Positions 43,956 to 53,373 of a stretch of 64,000 nucleotides of DNA are shown one piece after another (the stretch's first letter is position 1; each line of letters starts with the position of its first letter). Both the position numbers and the translations under genes were made by a program. Origin of the DNA: Novosphingobium lindaniclasticum LE124. GTDB lineage: Bacteria > Pseudomonadota > Alphaproteobacteria > Sphingomonadales > Sphingomonadaceae. The notes beneath the pieces are model-generated. The model was not told where the DNA came from, did not search any database, and saw nothing but the letters and a program-made list of their open reading frames with translations. The stretch covers positions 1 through 64,000 of the forward strand of contig NZ_ATHL01000089.1 of assembly GCF_000445125.1 (NCBI RefSeq), written 5' to 3'.

Positions 43956-44702
43956 TCAAGTTCCCCGCGTATCGCCCCAGATATGAATGTGCAGGCGGTC
44001 GCTGAAGCGATAGCCTTCCCGCGTGCAGATGTCCGAAAGCCATCCCGACCTCTGCCGGATGACATCGCTGGAGCGGCCCTCCGGCATCAGGAATATCCGC
44101 TCTGCGGGGATCGCATGGCGCTCCTTCAGCGCGCGAACTTCCTCCACATCGGCCGGTTCCGCCACCACGAACTTGAACCAGGCACGCGGATCGGCCGCCC
44201 AGGCGTCGAGCCGCTCCGGCACCAACGCCAGTTCCGCCGGATTGCCGCTGTGCGAGAGCTTGGGGCTGACATTGTACTGCTGCACCCGCGCGTCGAGCAC
44301 GGCATGCGGCGCCACCGAGCCGTTGGTCTCGATCTCCACATGCATCCCGGGCCGTGCTTCGTCGAGCGCCGCCAGCATCCGCGCCAGTTGCGGCCCCTGA
44401 AGCAGCGGCTCTCCGCCCGTTATGACGAGGCGGTCGGGAGGAAGGTCGGCCACCATGCGCGCCACGTCTGCTTCCTCGGCCATGACCTGGTTGGCCTTGC
44501 GCTCGAACGCCAGGTCGTCCCGATGGAAGCGGTTATCGCCGGAAAAGCGCCAGGTATAGGCGGTGTCACACCACTCGCAGGCAAGGTTGCAGCGCGACAG
44601 CCGCACGAAGGTGCTCGGCCGCCCCATGCTGGCGCCTTCGCCCTGAAGCGAAGCGAACACTTCGGGTTCGCCGGGGGTGGTGGTGGCAAGGGCAAGCGTC
44701 AC
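43956..44702 (-). CDS. queE: 7-carboxy-7-deazaguanine synthase (radical SAM)
   Basis: The 248-residue radical SAM enzyme converts 6-carboxytetrahydropterin to 7-carboxy-7-deazaguanine in queuosine biosynthesis. It has FASLQGEGASMGRP near the start, the [4Fe-4S] motif CNLACEWC (Cys38, 42, 45, CxxxCxxC), DTAYTWRFSG, and GEPLLQGPQLARML. GTG start at 44700-44702 is chosen because the family starts just before this point. queC and queD are not in this window. It is paired with the MATE gene by 7 bp. Confidence 0.95.
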   Translation of the reverse strand: MTLALATTTPGEPEVFASLQGEGASMGRPSTFVRLSRCNLACEWCDTAYTWRFSGDNRFHRDDLAFERKANQVMAEEADVARMVADLPPDRLVITGGEPLLQGPQLARMLAALDEARPGMHVEIETNGSVAPHAVLDARVQQYNVSPKLSHSGNPAELALVPERLDAWAADPRAWFKFVVAEPADVEEVRALKERHAIPAERIFLMPEGRSSDVIRQRSGWLSDICTREGYRFSDRLHIHIWGDTRGT

Positions 44703-44871
44703 GGGTATTCTCGAATGCAGTCTGGAGGGGGTTGCTTGACACAGTTTACACGGTCCAGGGGAGAAAAAGTCACCTCGTGTCGAAAGGTGCCGTCCTCGGC
44801 CATTGTCGTGCGGGAGAAGCAAGCGATCACAGGCGCGAAAGTGTCAGATGCGCGTTGTGTAGGAAAACGAA

Positions 44872-45065
44872 AAAGAGAGAAGTCCTGGGGGATGATCCCC
44901 AGGCCCTCGGAATGTCGAGGTTCTGCCTTGCCTAGCCGTTCTGCGCCCCTTGCGAGCCGGGAGACATATAGCCTGCGGCGGCAGGGAGCGCCAAACGCGG
45001 CTGCGCGCGCGACCTCGCCAGTATTGGGGGGGCAGGGGGTGATGACCCCCTGCTTCCTCCCTTTT
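44872..45065. repeat. dispersed palindrome-ended repeat, copy B
   Basis: It carries the same ordered parts as copies A and C: AGAAGTCCTGGGGGATGATC with the 7-bp-stem palindrome (44884-44903), then CCTCGGAATGTC, a middle box TGCGCCCCTTGCGAGCCGGG, and the closing hairpin GCAGGGGGT-gatg-ACCCCCTGC (45032-45053) followed by TTCCTCCCTTTT. It ends 1 bp before the valS stop. It is in the plus orientation although the adjoining genes valS and queE are on the minus strand, so it is not simply a terminator of either gene. Confidence 0.85.
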
Positions 45066-45066
45066 C

Positions 45067-47739
45067 CTATCCCAACCGCGCCAGCGCCGCAGCCAGACGC
45101 TCAGCCTCGGCCGAGTGATGCGCATGATCCGCACGCGCCTTTTCGATGGCCTCGGGCTTGGCTTTCTCGACGAAGGCCGGGTTGCCCAGGCGCTTGTCGA
45201 GCGAGTCCCGCTCCTTGACCGAAGCGGCCATGGCCTTCTCCAGACGGGCTTTCTCGGCGGCAATGTCGATCACGCCTTCCAGCGGAATCGCCAAAGTCGC
45301 ATCGCCCGCGCCCACCTGCATGGCGGCACCGGCAGGCGCGGCCTCGAAGTGGATCGCATCGAGACGCGCCAGACGGTCGATCGCGGCGGAGTTGCGGCCG
45401 ATCACGGCGCGGGTCGCGTCCGAGGGATCGGCGACATAGGCGGTGAGCCGCGCACCCGGCGCGATGCCGAGTTCGGACTTGGCGCCGCGCAGGTTGCCGA
45501 TCAGCGCGATCAGCCATTCCACTTCGGCCTTGGCCTCGGCGTCCACTGCAGCGTCAGGCGCAGGCCATGCGGCGACGATCAGGTCGTTCTCGCGCGTGCC
45601 CATCTTGCTCCACAGCTCTTCGGTGACGAAGGGCATGAAAGGGTGGAGCATGACGAGGATCTGGTCGAGCACCCAGCCGGCGACGGCCTTGGTCTCGTCG
45701 TCGAAGCTGCCCTTGATCAGTTCGATGTACCAGTCGCAGAACTGGTTCCAGACGAAGTGGTAGATCGCATTGGCGGCAGCGTCGAAGCGCAGATCGGCCA
45801 TGGCCTTGTCGAGCAGGGCCACGGTCTCGACGACTTCGCCGATGATCCACCTGTTGACGGCCGTCGTCGCCTTGGGGGCGGCGACGGAGGTGCTGGCAAC
45901 GATGCCGTTGGACTGGCAGAAGCGCGCGGCGTTCCAAAGCTTCGTGGCGAAGTTGCGGTACCCTTCGACGCGCTTCTCATCCATCTTCACGTCGCGACCC
46001 TGGCTCTCCATGGCGGCCATGAAGAAGCGCAGTGCGTCGGCGCCGTACTTGTCGATCAGGCCCAGCGGATCGACCACGTTGCCCTTGGATTTCGACATCT
46101 TCTGGCCGTCCGCAGCGCGGACGAGGCCATGCAGGTAGAGCCGCTTCCACGGCACTTCCTTCATGAAGTGGATGCCCTGCATCGCCATGCGCGCATCCCA
46201 GAAAAACAGGATGTCGAAGCCGGAAACGAGCAGGTCGTTCGGATAGTGCTTCTTCAGCAGCGGTGCGTCTGAGCCATCAGCTTCATTGGCGGGCCAGCCG
46301 AGCGTGGCGAAAGGCCAGAGCGCGGAGGAGAACCAGGTGTCGAGGACGTCCTCGTCGCGGGTCAGCTTCTTGTTGCCGGCCTGTGCCTGCGCCTCTTCCT
46401 CGGTTTCGGCGACGAAAATCTCGCCGTCCTCGCTGAACCAAGCCGGAATGCGGTGGCCCCACCAGAGCTGGCGCGAGACGCACCAGGGCTGGATGTTCTC
46501 CATCCAGTTGAAGAAGGTCTTTTCCCAGCTCTTCGGGACGATCTCGATCGCGCCCGAGCGGACGGCTTCCATCGGCGGGCCGGCAAGGGTCTGCGCATCG
46601 ACGTACCACTGGTCGGTCAGCCAGGGTTCGATGACGACGCCGCTGCGGTCGCCGTAGGGAGTCTGGATCACGCGGTCCTCGACCTTTTCGAGCAACCCGT
46701 CGTTTTCAAGCCATTCGACGATCGCCTTGCGCGCCTCGAACCGGTCCATGCCGATGAACTGCGAAGGCACGAGGCCGTCCTGCGTCTGGCAGACGTGCGC
46801 ATCGGCATCGAGCATGTTGAGCATGTCGCCGGCCTTGAAGCCCGCGCGCTTGCCGACCTCGAAGTCGTTGAAGTCATGACCCGGGGTGATCTTCACCGCG
46901 CCCGAACCCAGCTCCGGGTCGGCGTGCTCGTCCGCGACGATGGGAATCTCGCGGCCGGTGAGCGGCAGGGTGACGGTGGCGCCGCGCGCCAGCAGTTCCT
47001 TGTAGCGCTCGTCCTCCGGGTTCACCGCCACGGCCATGTCGGCGAGCATCGTCTCGGGACGGGTGGTGGCGACGTGGATGTGGCCCGAACCGTCCGACAG
47101 CGGATACTTGATATGCCAGAAGTGGCCGTTGGTCTCGCGCGTTTCGACCTCGAGGTCGGAAATGGCGGTGCGGAACTTGGGATCCCAGTTCACCAGGCGC
47201 TTGTCGCGATAGATCAGGCCCTGCTTGTGCAGGTCCACGAAGACCTTGACCACGGCCTTGGTGAAGTGCGGGTCCATCGTGAACTGCTCGCGACTCCAGT
47301 CCATCGAGCAGCCCAGGCGGCGCAGCTGGCCGGTGATGGTGCCGCCGGATTCGGCCTTCCATTCCCAGACCTTCTCGATGAAGGCTTCGCGCGTATAGTT
47401 GGCGCGCTTGTCCTGCTTGGCTTCCATCTGGCGCTCGACCACCATTTGCGTGGCGATGCCCGCATGGTCGGTGCCGACCACCCATAGCGCGTCCTTGCCC
47501 TTCAGGCGCTCGTGACGGATCACGATATCCTGAAGCGTGTTGTCCAGAGCGTGGCCGATGTGGAGCGAGCCGGTGACGTTCGGCGGCGGGTTCACGATGG
47601 TGAACGGCTGCGCGTCCGGACGCTCGGGGCGGAACAGGCCTTCGCCTTCCCAGTGCTGGTACCACTTCGCCTCGATCTGGGCGGGGTCGAAAGTCTTGTC
47701 GAGGGCGGCTGCTGGCCCGGCTGCTGGAGTGTCGGTCAT
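45067..47739 (-). CDS. valS: valyl-tRNA synthetase
   Basis: The 890-residue class I synthetase charges tRNA-Val. It has the HIGH motif at residues 60-63 in [18 protein letters not shown] in [18 protein letters not shown], a complete editing domain in the middle and a C-terminal coiled-coil ([21 protein letters not shown]). The start is the ATG at 47737-47739 that gives MTDTPAAG, 21 residues before the first family-conserved block. It is an essential gene on the minus strand and is followed immediately by dispersed repeat copy B. Confidence 0.98.
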   Translation of the reverse strand: MTDTPAAGPAAALDKTFDPAQIEAKWYQHWEGEGLFRPERPDAQPFTIVNPPPNVTGSLHIGHALDNTLQDIVIRHERLKGKDALWVVGTDHAGIATQMVVERQMEAKQDKRANYTREAFIEKVWEWKAESGGTITGQLRRLGCSMDWSREQFTMDPHFTKAVVKVFVDLHKQGLIYRDKRLVNWDPKFRTAISDLEVETRETNGHFWHIKYPLSDGSGHIHVATTRPETMLADMAVAVNPEDERYKELLARGATVTLPLTGREIPIVADEHADPELGSGAVKITPGHDFNDFEVGKRAGFKAGDMLNMLDADAHVCQTQDGLVPSQFIGMDRFEARKAIVEWLENDGLLEKVEDRVIQTPYGDRSGVVIEPWLTDQWYVDAQTLAGPPMEAVRSGAIEIVPKSWEKTFFNWMENIQPWCVSRQLWWGHRIPAWFSEDGEIFVAETEEEAQAQAGNKKLTRDEDVLDTWFSSALWPFATLGWPANEADGSDAPLLKKHYPNDLLVSGFDILFFWDARMAMQGIHFMKEVPWKRLYLHGLVRAADGQKMSKSKGNVVDPLGLIDKYGADALRFFMAAMESQGRDVKMDEKRVEGYRNFATKLWNAARFCQSNGIVASTSVAAPKATTAVNRWIIGEVVETVALLDKAMADLRFDAAANAIYHFVWNQFCDWYIELIKGSFDDETKAVAGWVLDQILVMLHPFMPFVTEELWSKMGTRENDLIVAAWPAPDAAVDAEAKAEVEWLIALIGNLRGAKSELGIAPGARLTAYVADPSDATRAVIGRNSAAIDRLARLDAIHFEAAPAGAAMQVGAGDATLAIPLEGVIDIAAEKARLEKAMAASVKERDSLDKRLGNPAFVEKAKPEAIEKARADHAHHSAEAERLAAALARLG

Positions 47740-47953
47740 GGCGCGGCGCTTTGCCAGCAGAGGCACCCGCGCGCAAGTACGCGTGCGTTTCGAGCTGGCC
47801 TTACGGTCGGGCAAAACCGGCATCCGACCGGTGCCGCAAACCTTCGACGGATGTCGAAGCTGCACCTGACAAACCACCCTTGCGAAATCAACAATCTGTC
47901 GCAGGCGGGGAACCCCTTGCCGGTGCAGGCATTTTCCCCCAATACGAGCGCAC

Positions 47954-49069
47954 ATGCGGGAATGGGCTGAATTCACTCTGTCGGAAAACGACCAGAACGG
48001 TGTCCAGACCGTGGCGCTCAAGGGGCCCTTGCGCGTGCATTCCCTGGGCAATCTGGACGTGAAACTCGCCGCCTTGCATGGCCCGTTCGCCCGCATCGAC
48101 ATGTCCGGCGTCACCGATATCGACACGACCGGGGCCTGGCTGGTCTGCCGCTACGCCAGCGAGCACAATCTGGAAGTGGTCGGGCAGAGCGAGCAGGCCG
48201 AGCGTCTTTTTGCCGCCATCGGCCAGGTTCCCGAGGAACCGGTGGACATCGAGCCGGAAACGCCGCTGCTGACCCGGACGGTGGGCGAACTTGGCGATCT
48301 GGTGGTCGCCTGGGGCCACGGCCTCGTCCGGTCGGTGGGCTTTCTGGGCGAACTGATCGCCGCTCTCGGTTCGGCGCTGCGCCATCCCTCGCGCCTGCGC
48401 GGAACCGCGCTGGTGCATCACATGCAGCATGTGGGCATCAACTCGCTGTGGATCATCGGGCTGATGAGCTTCCTCATCGGAATCGTCATCGCCCAGCAGG
48501 GCGCGGTACAGCTCGCGCAGTTCGGTGCGGAGATCTACACGATCAACCTCACCGGCCGCCTGGCCATGCGCGAACTTGGCATTCTGATGACCGCGATCAT
48601 GGTCGCGGGCCGCTCCGGCTCGGCCTTCGCGGCGCAGATCGGTACGATGAAGCTGACCGAGGAAGTCGATGCCATGCGCACCATCGGCGTCTCGCCGATG
48701 CAGGCGCTGGTGGTGCCGCGCGTGCTGGCGGCGATGCTCATGATGCCGTTGCTGGGCTTCTATTCCACGGTCCTGGCGATCATCGGCGGCGCTTTTATCG
48801 CCAACTTCGCGCTCGACATTCCGTTCTGGACCTTCCTCCAGCGCACCCAGGAAGTGGTGCCGATCACCGACGTCTGGGTAGGTCTGCTGAAAGCCCCGGT
48901 CTTCGCGCTGATCGTGGCGCTGGCGGGATGCTATCAGGGCATGCAGGTGACCTCCAACGCCGAGGAAGTGGGCGCCCGCACCACCCAGGCCGTGGTCACC
49001 GCGATCTTCACCGTGATCGTGCTCGACGCCTTCTTCGCGATCTTCTTCACCAAGATCGGCTGGCAATGA
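47954..49069 (+). CDS. mlaE: MlaE-type lipid ABC permease with N-terminal STAS-like domain
   Basis: The 371-residue protein has an N-terminal STAS-like domain at about 1-110 ([38 protein letters not shown]) fused to the MlaE permease with about five helices, including [20 protein letters not shown] and [22 protein letters not shown] segments. It is the membrane subunit of a phospholipid transporter that maintains outer-membrane lipid asymmetry. A separate MlaB protein is replaced by the fused STAS domain. ATGA overlap with the ATPase gene. Confidence 0.94.
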   Translation: MREWAEFTLSENDQNGVQTVALKGPLRVHSLGNLDVKLAALHGPFARIDMSGVTDIDTTGAWLVCRYASEHNLEVVGQSEQAERLFAAIGQVPEEPVDIEPETPLLTRTVGELGDLVVAWGHGLVRSVGFLGELIAALGSALRHPSRLRGTALVHHMQHVGINSLWIIGLMSFLIGIVIAQQGAVQLAQFGAEIYTINLTGRLAMRELGILMTAIMVAGRSGSAFAAQIGTMKLTEEVDAMRTIGVSPMQALVVPRVLAAMLMMPLLGFYSTVLAIIGGAFIANFALDIPFWTFLQRTQEVVPITDVWVGLLKAPVFALIVALAGCYQGMQVTSNAEEVGARTTQAVVTAIFTVIVLDAFFAIFFTKIGWQ

Positions 49070-49986
49070 GCGACGTCGACACTCTTGAAGCCGAACGGAC
49101 CGCGCGATCGTCGGACGCGTTCCCGATCGTGGTGGAAGGCCTGCGCAATGCCTTCGGCGATCATGTGATCCACGAGGATCTTTCGCTGAAAGTCCGCAAG
49201 GGCGAGATCCTGGGCGTGGTCGGCGGCTCGGGCACCGGCAAGTCGGTGCTGATGCGCTCGATCATCGGTCTCCAGCAGCCGGAGGCCGGTGAGATCACCG
49301 TGCTCGGCCACCACATGGACGCCTCCACCGACGACGAGGGCAGGGACCTGCGCTCGCGCTGGGGCGTACTGTTTCAGGGCGGCGCGCTGTTCTCCACCCT
49401 GACAGTGGGCGAGAACGTGGAAGTGCCGCTCAGGCAGTTCTATCCCGAGATCGATGACACCTTGCGCAGCGAGATCGCCCGCTTCAAGGTGCGCCTGACC
49501 GGGCTGGCCGAGGAAGCCGCCTACAAGTACCCGAACGAGCTTTCCGGCGGCATGAGGAAGCGCGCAGGACTGGCACGGGCGCTGGCGCTCGACCCGGAAC
49601 TGCTGTTCCTAGACGAGCCGACTGCCGGGCTCGACCCGATCGGCGCGGCGGCGTTCGACCGGCTGACGCGCGAACTGGCCGACAGCCTGGGGCTCACGGT
49701 GTTCCTGATCACCCACGATCTCGACACGCTCCACGCCATCTGCGACCGCGTGGCGGTATTGGCCGACAAGCAGGTGATCGCCGTGGGCACGATTCCGGAG
49801 CTGCTGGCGCTCGATCATCCCTGGATCCAGGAATATTTCAACGGCCCGCGCGGCCGTGCCGCGCTCTGCGCGAAAGACGACATTTCGATGAAGGACGGGG
49901 CTCCGAAGGATCGGGCGCCGGTGACGCAGGGCGGCTCCGCACCCGAGGAGCCCGTCCTCAAGAACACCAATGGTAGCGGGGCATAG
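49066..49986 (+). CDS. mlaF: MlaF-type ABC ATPase
   Basis: The 306-residue nucleotide-binding subunit has Walker A GGSGTGKS at about 61-68, Q-loop VLFQGGALFSTLTVGENVEVPL (MlaF-specific), signature LSGGMRKRAGLARALALDP and Walker B ELLFLDEPTAGLDP. An extended polar C-terminal tail (about 275-306) is beyond the usual family end. It energises the MlaE/MlaD transporter. The start overlaps the permease stop (ATGA); the MCE gene follows after 10 bp. Confidence 0.95.
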   Translation: MSDVDTLEAERTARSSDAFPIVVEGLRNAFGDHVIHEDLSLKVRKGEILGVVGGSGTGKSVLMRSIIGLQQPEAGEITVLGHHMDASTDDEGRDLRSRWGVLFQGGALFSTLTVGENVEVPLRQFYPEIDDTLRSEIARFKVRLTGLAEEAAYKYPNELSGGMRKRAGLARALALDPELLFLDEPTAGLDPIGAAAFDRLTRELADSLGLTVFLITHDLDTLHAICDRVAVLADKQVIAVGTIPELLALDHPWIQEYFNGPRGRAALCAKDDISMKDGAPKDRAPVTQGGSAPEEPVLKNTNGSGA

Positions 49987-49996
49987 GGCACACAGC

Positions 49997-50935
49997 ATGG
50001 AAACACGGGCCAATCACGTATGGGTCGGAGCCGTCACGCTGGTGCTGCTGGCGACGCTCGCTGCGTTCATCATCTGGATCGCGCGGATCAACGACACCGC
50101 GCGCAACGAATACGACATCTTCTTCAAGCAGTCGGTCGACGGCCTGGCGAAGGGGTCCGGCGTCGATTACAACGGCGTGCCGGTGGGGCAGATCAAGGAG
50201 ATCGAACTCTGGCCGCAGGATCCCAGCTTCATCCGCGTGCGCGTGAAGGTGGACAAGAAGGTCCCCGTGACCGTCGGCACCACCGCCACGATCCAGGGCA
50301 GCTTCACCGGCGTCGCCGATATCCAGCTGGAAGGTGCGGTGAAGGATGCCCCGCTCCTCACCGAGCCTGGCCCGGAAGGCGTTCCGGTGATCCCGACCAA
50401 GCGCGGCGGCCTGGGTGAGATCCTCTCCAACGCCCCGCTGCTGCTGGAACGGCTGGCCACGCTGACCGAGAACCTGAACCTTCTGATGTCCGAAGAGAAT
50501 CGCCGGTCGATAACCGGTATCCTCAAGAACACCGACAAGATGACCAAGGATCTTTCCGCGGCGACGCCGCAGATGAAGCAGACCCTGGCCGAGCTGCAAG
50601 GCACGCTGAACCAGGCGACCCGCACCCTGGTGGCCTTCGAAGGGGTGGCCGGAAAGGCCGACAACCTGCTGGGCGAGCAGGGCAACTCGCTGGCCGCGCA
50701 ATTGCGGCAGACGCTGGGGGCCGCGCAGAAGTCGATGGAGACGCTCGACCAGACCCTGCAGCGCGCTCAACCCGCGTTCGACCAGGTGTCGGAGCAGACG
50801 CTGCCGGCCGCCGAAGCCGCGATCCGCGACCTTCGCGCCACCAGCAAGGCTCTGCGCAGCGTGACCGAGAAGATCGAGGAACAGGGCGCCGGCGCGCTGA
50901 TCAAGGGGCAGAAGCTGCCCACCTACAAGCCGTGA
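49997..50935 (+). CDS. mlaD: MlaD-type MCE-domain lipid-binding protein
   Basis: The 312-residue protein has an N-terminal membrane helix (VWVGAVTLVLLATLAAFIIWI), an MCE domain at about 40-120 (FFKQSVDGLAKGSGVDYNGVPVGQIKEIELWP...), and a long alpha-helical C-terminal coil (about 140-300). In Mla systems the hexameric MCE ring carries phospholipids across the periplasm. ATG 49997 is preferred over an in-frame ATG 27 nt upstream because the helix starts about 9 residues later and family members start METR-like. It lies between mlaF and a lipoprotein gene. Confidence 0.93.
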   Translation: METRANHVWVGAVTLVLLATLAAFIIWIARINDTARNEYDIFFKQSVDGLAKGSGVDYNGVPVGQIKEIELWPQDPSFIRVRVKVDKKVPVTVGTTATIQGSFTGVADIQLEGAVKDAPLLTEPGPEGVPVIPTKRGGLGEILSNAPLLLERLATLTENLNLLMSEENRRSITGILKNTDKMTKDLSAATPQMKQTLAELQGTLNQATRTLVAFEGVAGKADNLLGEQGNSLAAQLRQTLGAAQKSMETLDQTLQRAQPAFDQVSEQTLPAAEAAIRDLRATSKALRSVTEKIEEQGAGALIKGQKLPTYKP

Positions 50936-50973
50936 ACGGGCCGGCCATGACGAAAGACAAGATGGGAACCGCG

Positions 50974-51585
50974 ATGAAGCTCCGGCACAAGACCCAGATC
51001 CTCGGCGGCGCGCTTTCGGTCGCGGCAGCCCTTGCGCTCTCCGGCTGCATCAGCCTGGCACCGAAGACGCCGGACCTGCTTCTGCGCCTGACGCCGGACC
51101 AGACGGCGCCGGCCGGCTCGCAGGCGACCGGGCAGATCTCGGACGCGATCGTCGTGCTCGATCCTGAAGCCGACCGCAGCCTGGACGTGCTGCGCGTGCC
51201 CGTCCGCGTCGACGGCGCCACCATCTCCTACCTCAAGGACGGCTGGTGGATTGAAAAGCCGAGCCGCCAGTTCCGCTCGCTGCTGGCCGAAACCCTGCGG
51301 GCGCAGACCGGCAAGCTCGTGGTGGAGGGCGGCGACTTCGAAGTTACCGGCAAGACCCTGATCGGCGGGAGACTGCTCCAGATGGGCTACGATGTGCCCA
51401 GTTCCTCGGTCGTCGTGCGGTTCGATGCCATTCGCACCGAGCGCGGCGGTCCGCTGGTCACACGGCGGTTCGAAGCGGTGGTGCCGGGCGTGAAGGCCGA
51501 AGCCGCGGCGGTCGCGCCGGCGCTCAACAAGGCGGCCAACGATGTCGCGCATCAGGTTGCAACCTGGGTTCAGGGCGGGGCTTAA
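50974..51585 (+). CDS. ABC-type transport auxiliary lipoprotein (PqiC/MlaC-like partner)
   Basis: The product of about 203 residues has a lipoprotein signal peptide with lipobox ALSGC (lipidated Cys about residue 25) and an ABC_trans_aux-type domain (LDPEADRSLDVLRVPVRVDG; YLKDGWWIEKPSRQFRSLLAETL). Such lipoproteins accompany MCE/Mla transporters. ATG 50974 is chosen because GGGAA lies about 7 nt upstream and a standard signal peptide follows; an earlier in-frame ATG at 50947 is possible. It is the last gene of the mla operon. Confidence 0.88.
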   Translation: MKLRHKTQILGGALSVAAALALSGCISLAPKTPDLLLRLTPDQTAPAGSQATGQISDAIVVLDPEADRSLDVLRVPVRVDGATISYLKDGWWIEKPSRQFRSLLAETLRAQTGKLVVEGGDFEVTGKTLIGGRLLQMGYDVPSSSVVVRFDAIRTERGGPLVTRRFEAVVPGVKAEAAAVAPALNKAANDVAHQVATWVQGGA

Positions 51586-51597
51586 CCGGCTTGAGCA

Positions 51598-51809
51598 GGG
51601 AGAAGAGAAGTCCTGGGGGATGATCCCCAGACTCTCGGAATGTCCACCTTGTGCGCTCCCTGTACGCCGTGCGCTCCTCGGGGCGCAGCCGATATGTTTT
51701 TCGAAGCAAGGGGCGCGCCAGCGGCTCGGTAGCGCGCGATGCCGTCAGTAGCGGGGTGCAGGGGCGATAGCGGGGTGCAGGGGCGATGGCCCCTGCGTTG
51801 CCCTTCTCT
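51598..51809. repeat. dispersed palindrome-ended repeat, copy C (with internal tandem duplication)
   Basis: This copy begins GAGAAGTCCTGGGGGATGATC, with palindrome 51613-51630, CTCTCGGAATGTC, middle box GCGCTCCTCGGGGCGCAGCC, and closing hairpin GCAGGGGC-gatg-GCCCCTGC (51777-51796) followed by GTTGCCCTTCTCTA. It differs from copies A and B by a 19-bp tandem duplication (GCGGGGTGCAGGGGCGATA) at 51751-51788, which accounts for its greater length. It lies between the convergent mla lipoprotein and ATP12 genes. Confidence 0.85.
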
Positions 51810-51812
51810 ACT

Positions 51813-52508
51813 TCAAGCCCTTGAAAGTTCCGCCAGCCTGATCGCCAGCTTGAACCCCTCGAACCGGGCGGCCCTGCGTTCGGCGGCTTCCCAGTCCTCG
51901 CCCCAGAGTTCGACCTGCCAGTCTTCTTCGAGATTGGCTGCATTCCAAAGCGCTTCCGCATCGGCACCCGGCCGGATCGCAGCCATGGCGATCGTGAGCG
52001 AGGCCGCGAGGCTGGAGAGCATCTTGAGCGCGGCCAGCGCAAAGTCGTTCTCGGCAGAGAGGGCCGCTTCCAGCCGGGCCATCGTCTCGGGCGGCTGCGG
52101 CTTGTGCAGGATTCCGGAAATCCGCGCGAAGTGTACGTCGTAGCGCGCTTCGGCTTCGGTCAAGAGCGGCTCCCACACCGCGATCTGGCGCTGGTAGAGG
52201 GCATCCTCGGGATCGGCGCGGTAGCAGAGCGTATCCGTATCCCCGTAAGGCATGACGTCGCGGATGGTCTGGACGCGGTCCGCCGCCACGGCATCGATCG
52301 CGAAATCGGCTAGATCGCGCAAATGGAAGGTCTGGGCGTCGATCAACTCGCCCTGGGCCGCCCATTCCGCCGCCAGAGCTTCGGCCAGTGCGGGGGTCGG
52401 AACGACTTGCGGGCGGCCGCCGGCGGTCTTGATCGGTCGGCCATCCAGCAGCACCCGCCAGCCGCCTTCGGTCTCGGCGACAGCGGCTTCCTTGTAGAAG
52501 CGCTTCAT
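51813..52508 (-). CDS. ATP12-family F1-ATPase assembly chaperone
   Basis: The 231-residue protein of the ATP12 family, present in alphaproteobacteria and mitochondria, chaperones F1-ATP synthase alpha-subunit assembly in studied members. Conserved blocks include MKRFYKEAAVAETEGGW, ALAAEWAAQGELIDA and DTDTLCYRADPEDALYQRQ. The start at 52508 is set so that it overlaps the preceding gene by 4 nt (ATGA). It is the last gene of a five-gene leftward operon. Confidence 0.88.
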   Translation of the reverse strand: MKRFYKEAAVAETEGGWRVLLDGRPIKTAGGRPQVVPTPALAEALAAEWAAQGELIDAQTFHLRDLADFAIDAVAADRVQTIRDVMPYGDTDTLCYRADPEDALYQRQIAVWEPLLTEAEARYDVHFARISGILHKPQPPETMARLEAALSAENDFALAALKMLSSLAASLTIAMAAIRPGADAEALWNAANLEEDWQVELWGEDWEAAERRAARFEGFKLAIRLAELSRA

Positions 52509-52726
52509 CTCGGGCTCCGCCACTTGCGGGCGAGGACCTTGGGCACCACGAAGACGTCGACCAGGCCGTTGATGATCAGCAGGTAGCCCAGCCAGAGCGG
52601 CAGATCGATCTTGCGGGCGCCGATCGCCATGCCCGCGATCACGCAGGCGACTCCGAAGATGCGCACGAGCTGGATGATGGCGAAGCGCGCCTTTGCCGGG
52701 TCTCGGGCATATTCCTGTTCGCTCAC
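52505..52726 (-). CDS. small two-helix membrane protein
   Basis: The 73-residue protein starts MSEQEYARDPAKARFAIIQLVR and contains two hydrophobic helices (IFGVACVIAGMAIGA and LWLGYLLIINGLVDVFVV), ending in a basic tail. I do not recognise a family. It overlaps both neighbours by 4 nt (ATGA with the HAD stop upstream and ATGA with ATP12 downstream), which strongly supports it as a real gene. Confidence 0.75.
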   Translation of the reverse strand: MSEQEYARDPAKARFAIIQLVRIFGVACVIAGMAIGARKIDLPLWLGYLLIINGLVDVFVVPKVLARKWRSPR

Positions 52727-53373
52727 GTCAGCAGGTACTCCATGAGTTCGTTCGGAGCCTCCGCCACCTTTTCCGCGCCGGCTTCGATCAGTTCGCGTGG
52801 GTGGTGATAGCCCCAGTCGACGCCGACGGCGCGGGTTCCGGCGGCCTTGGCCATCTTCATGTCATAGGCGGTGTCGCCGATCATGACGGCCTGCTCGGGC
52901 ATGGCGCCGGCCTCGATCAGCGCTTCTTCCAGCATGGCCGGATGCGGCTTGGAGGGATGGCGATCGGCGGTCTGGAGCGTGACGAAGAGGTCCGAGATGC
53001 CGTTCGCCTCGAGGCAGTAGGTGAGGCCGCGATCGGACATGCCGGTGGCGACGCCCAGCGTCCAGCCGCCGGCATGAAGCGTGCGCAGGCAATCCTCGAT
53101 GCCGGGGAACAGCGGCTGCGAGACGCGGCCTTCCTCGCGGGCGTGGCGAAACGCGACCTTGTAGGCTTCTGCCATGGCGCCCTGCTGGGCCTCGTCGCTC
53201 TCGGGCAGCAGCTGGCGGATCGCCTGGGGCAGCGAGAGCCCGACGGCGCGCCGGATCAACCCGCGCGACGGCGCGACCAGGCCGAAAGCCGCAAAGCTGG
53301 CTTCCATCGCCTCGCAGATCGGCGCCTGGCCGTCGACCAGAGTGCCGTCGCAATCGAAAACGGCGAGTTTCAC
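52723..53373 (-). CDS. HAD-family hydrolase, phosphoglycolate phosphatase-like
   Basis: The 216-residue HAD phosphatase has DCDGT in LAVFDCDGTLVDG (nucleophile Asp near residue 7), helical cap, then ATGMSDRG (motif II Thr/Ser) and VMIGDTAYDMKMAKAAG (motif IV acidic pair). The closest functional group is Gph-type phosphoglycolate phosphatase, but substrate is inferred. It overlaps rluA and the small membrane protein gene by 4 nt each. Confidence 0.92.
   Translation of the reverse strand: MKLAVFDCDGTLVDGQAPICEAMEASFAAFGLVAPSRGLIRRAVGLSLPQAIRQLLPESDEAQQGAMAEAYKVAFRHAREEGRVSQPLFPGIEDCLRTLHAGGWTLGVATGMSDRGLTYCLEANGISDLFVTLQTADRHPSKPHPAMLEEALIEAGAMPEQAVMIGDTAYDMKMAKAAGTRAVGVDWGYHHPRELIEAGAEKVAEAPNELMEYLLT

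Noticed and set aside
47740..48126. N-terminal extension of valS
   Set aside because: The reading frame stays open upstream, but the extension has no synthetase sequence and the ATG at 47739 gives the expected family start.
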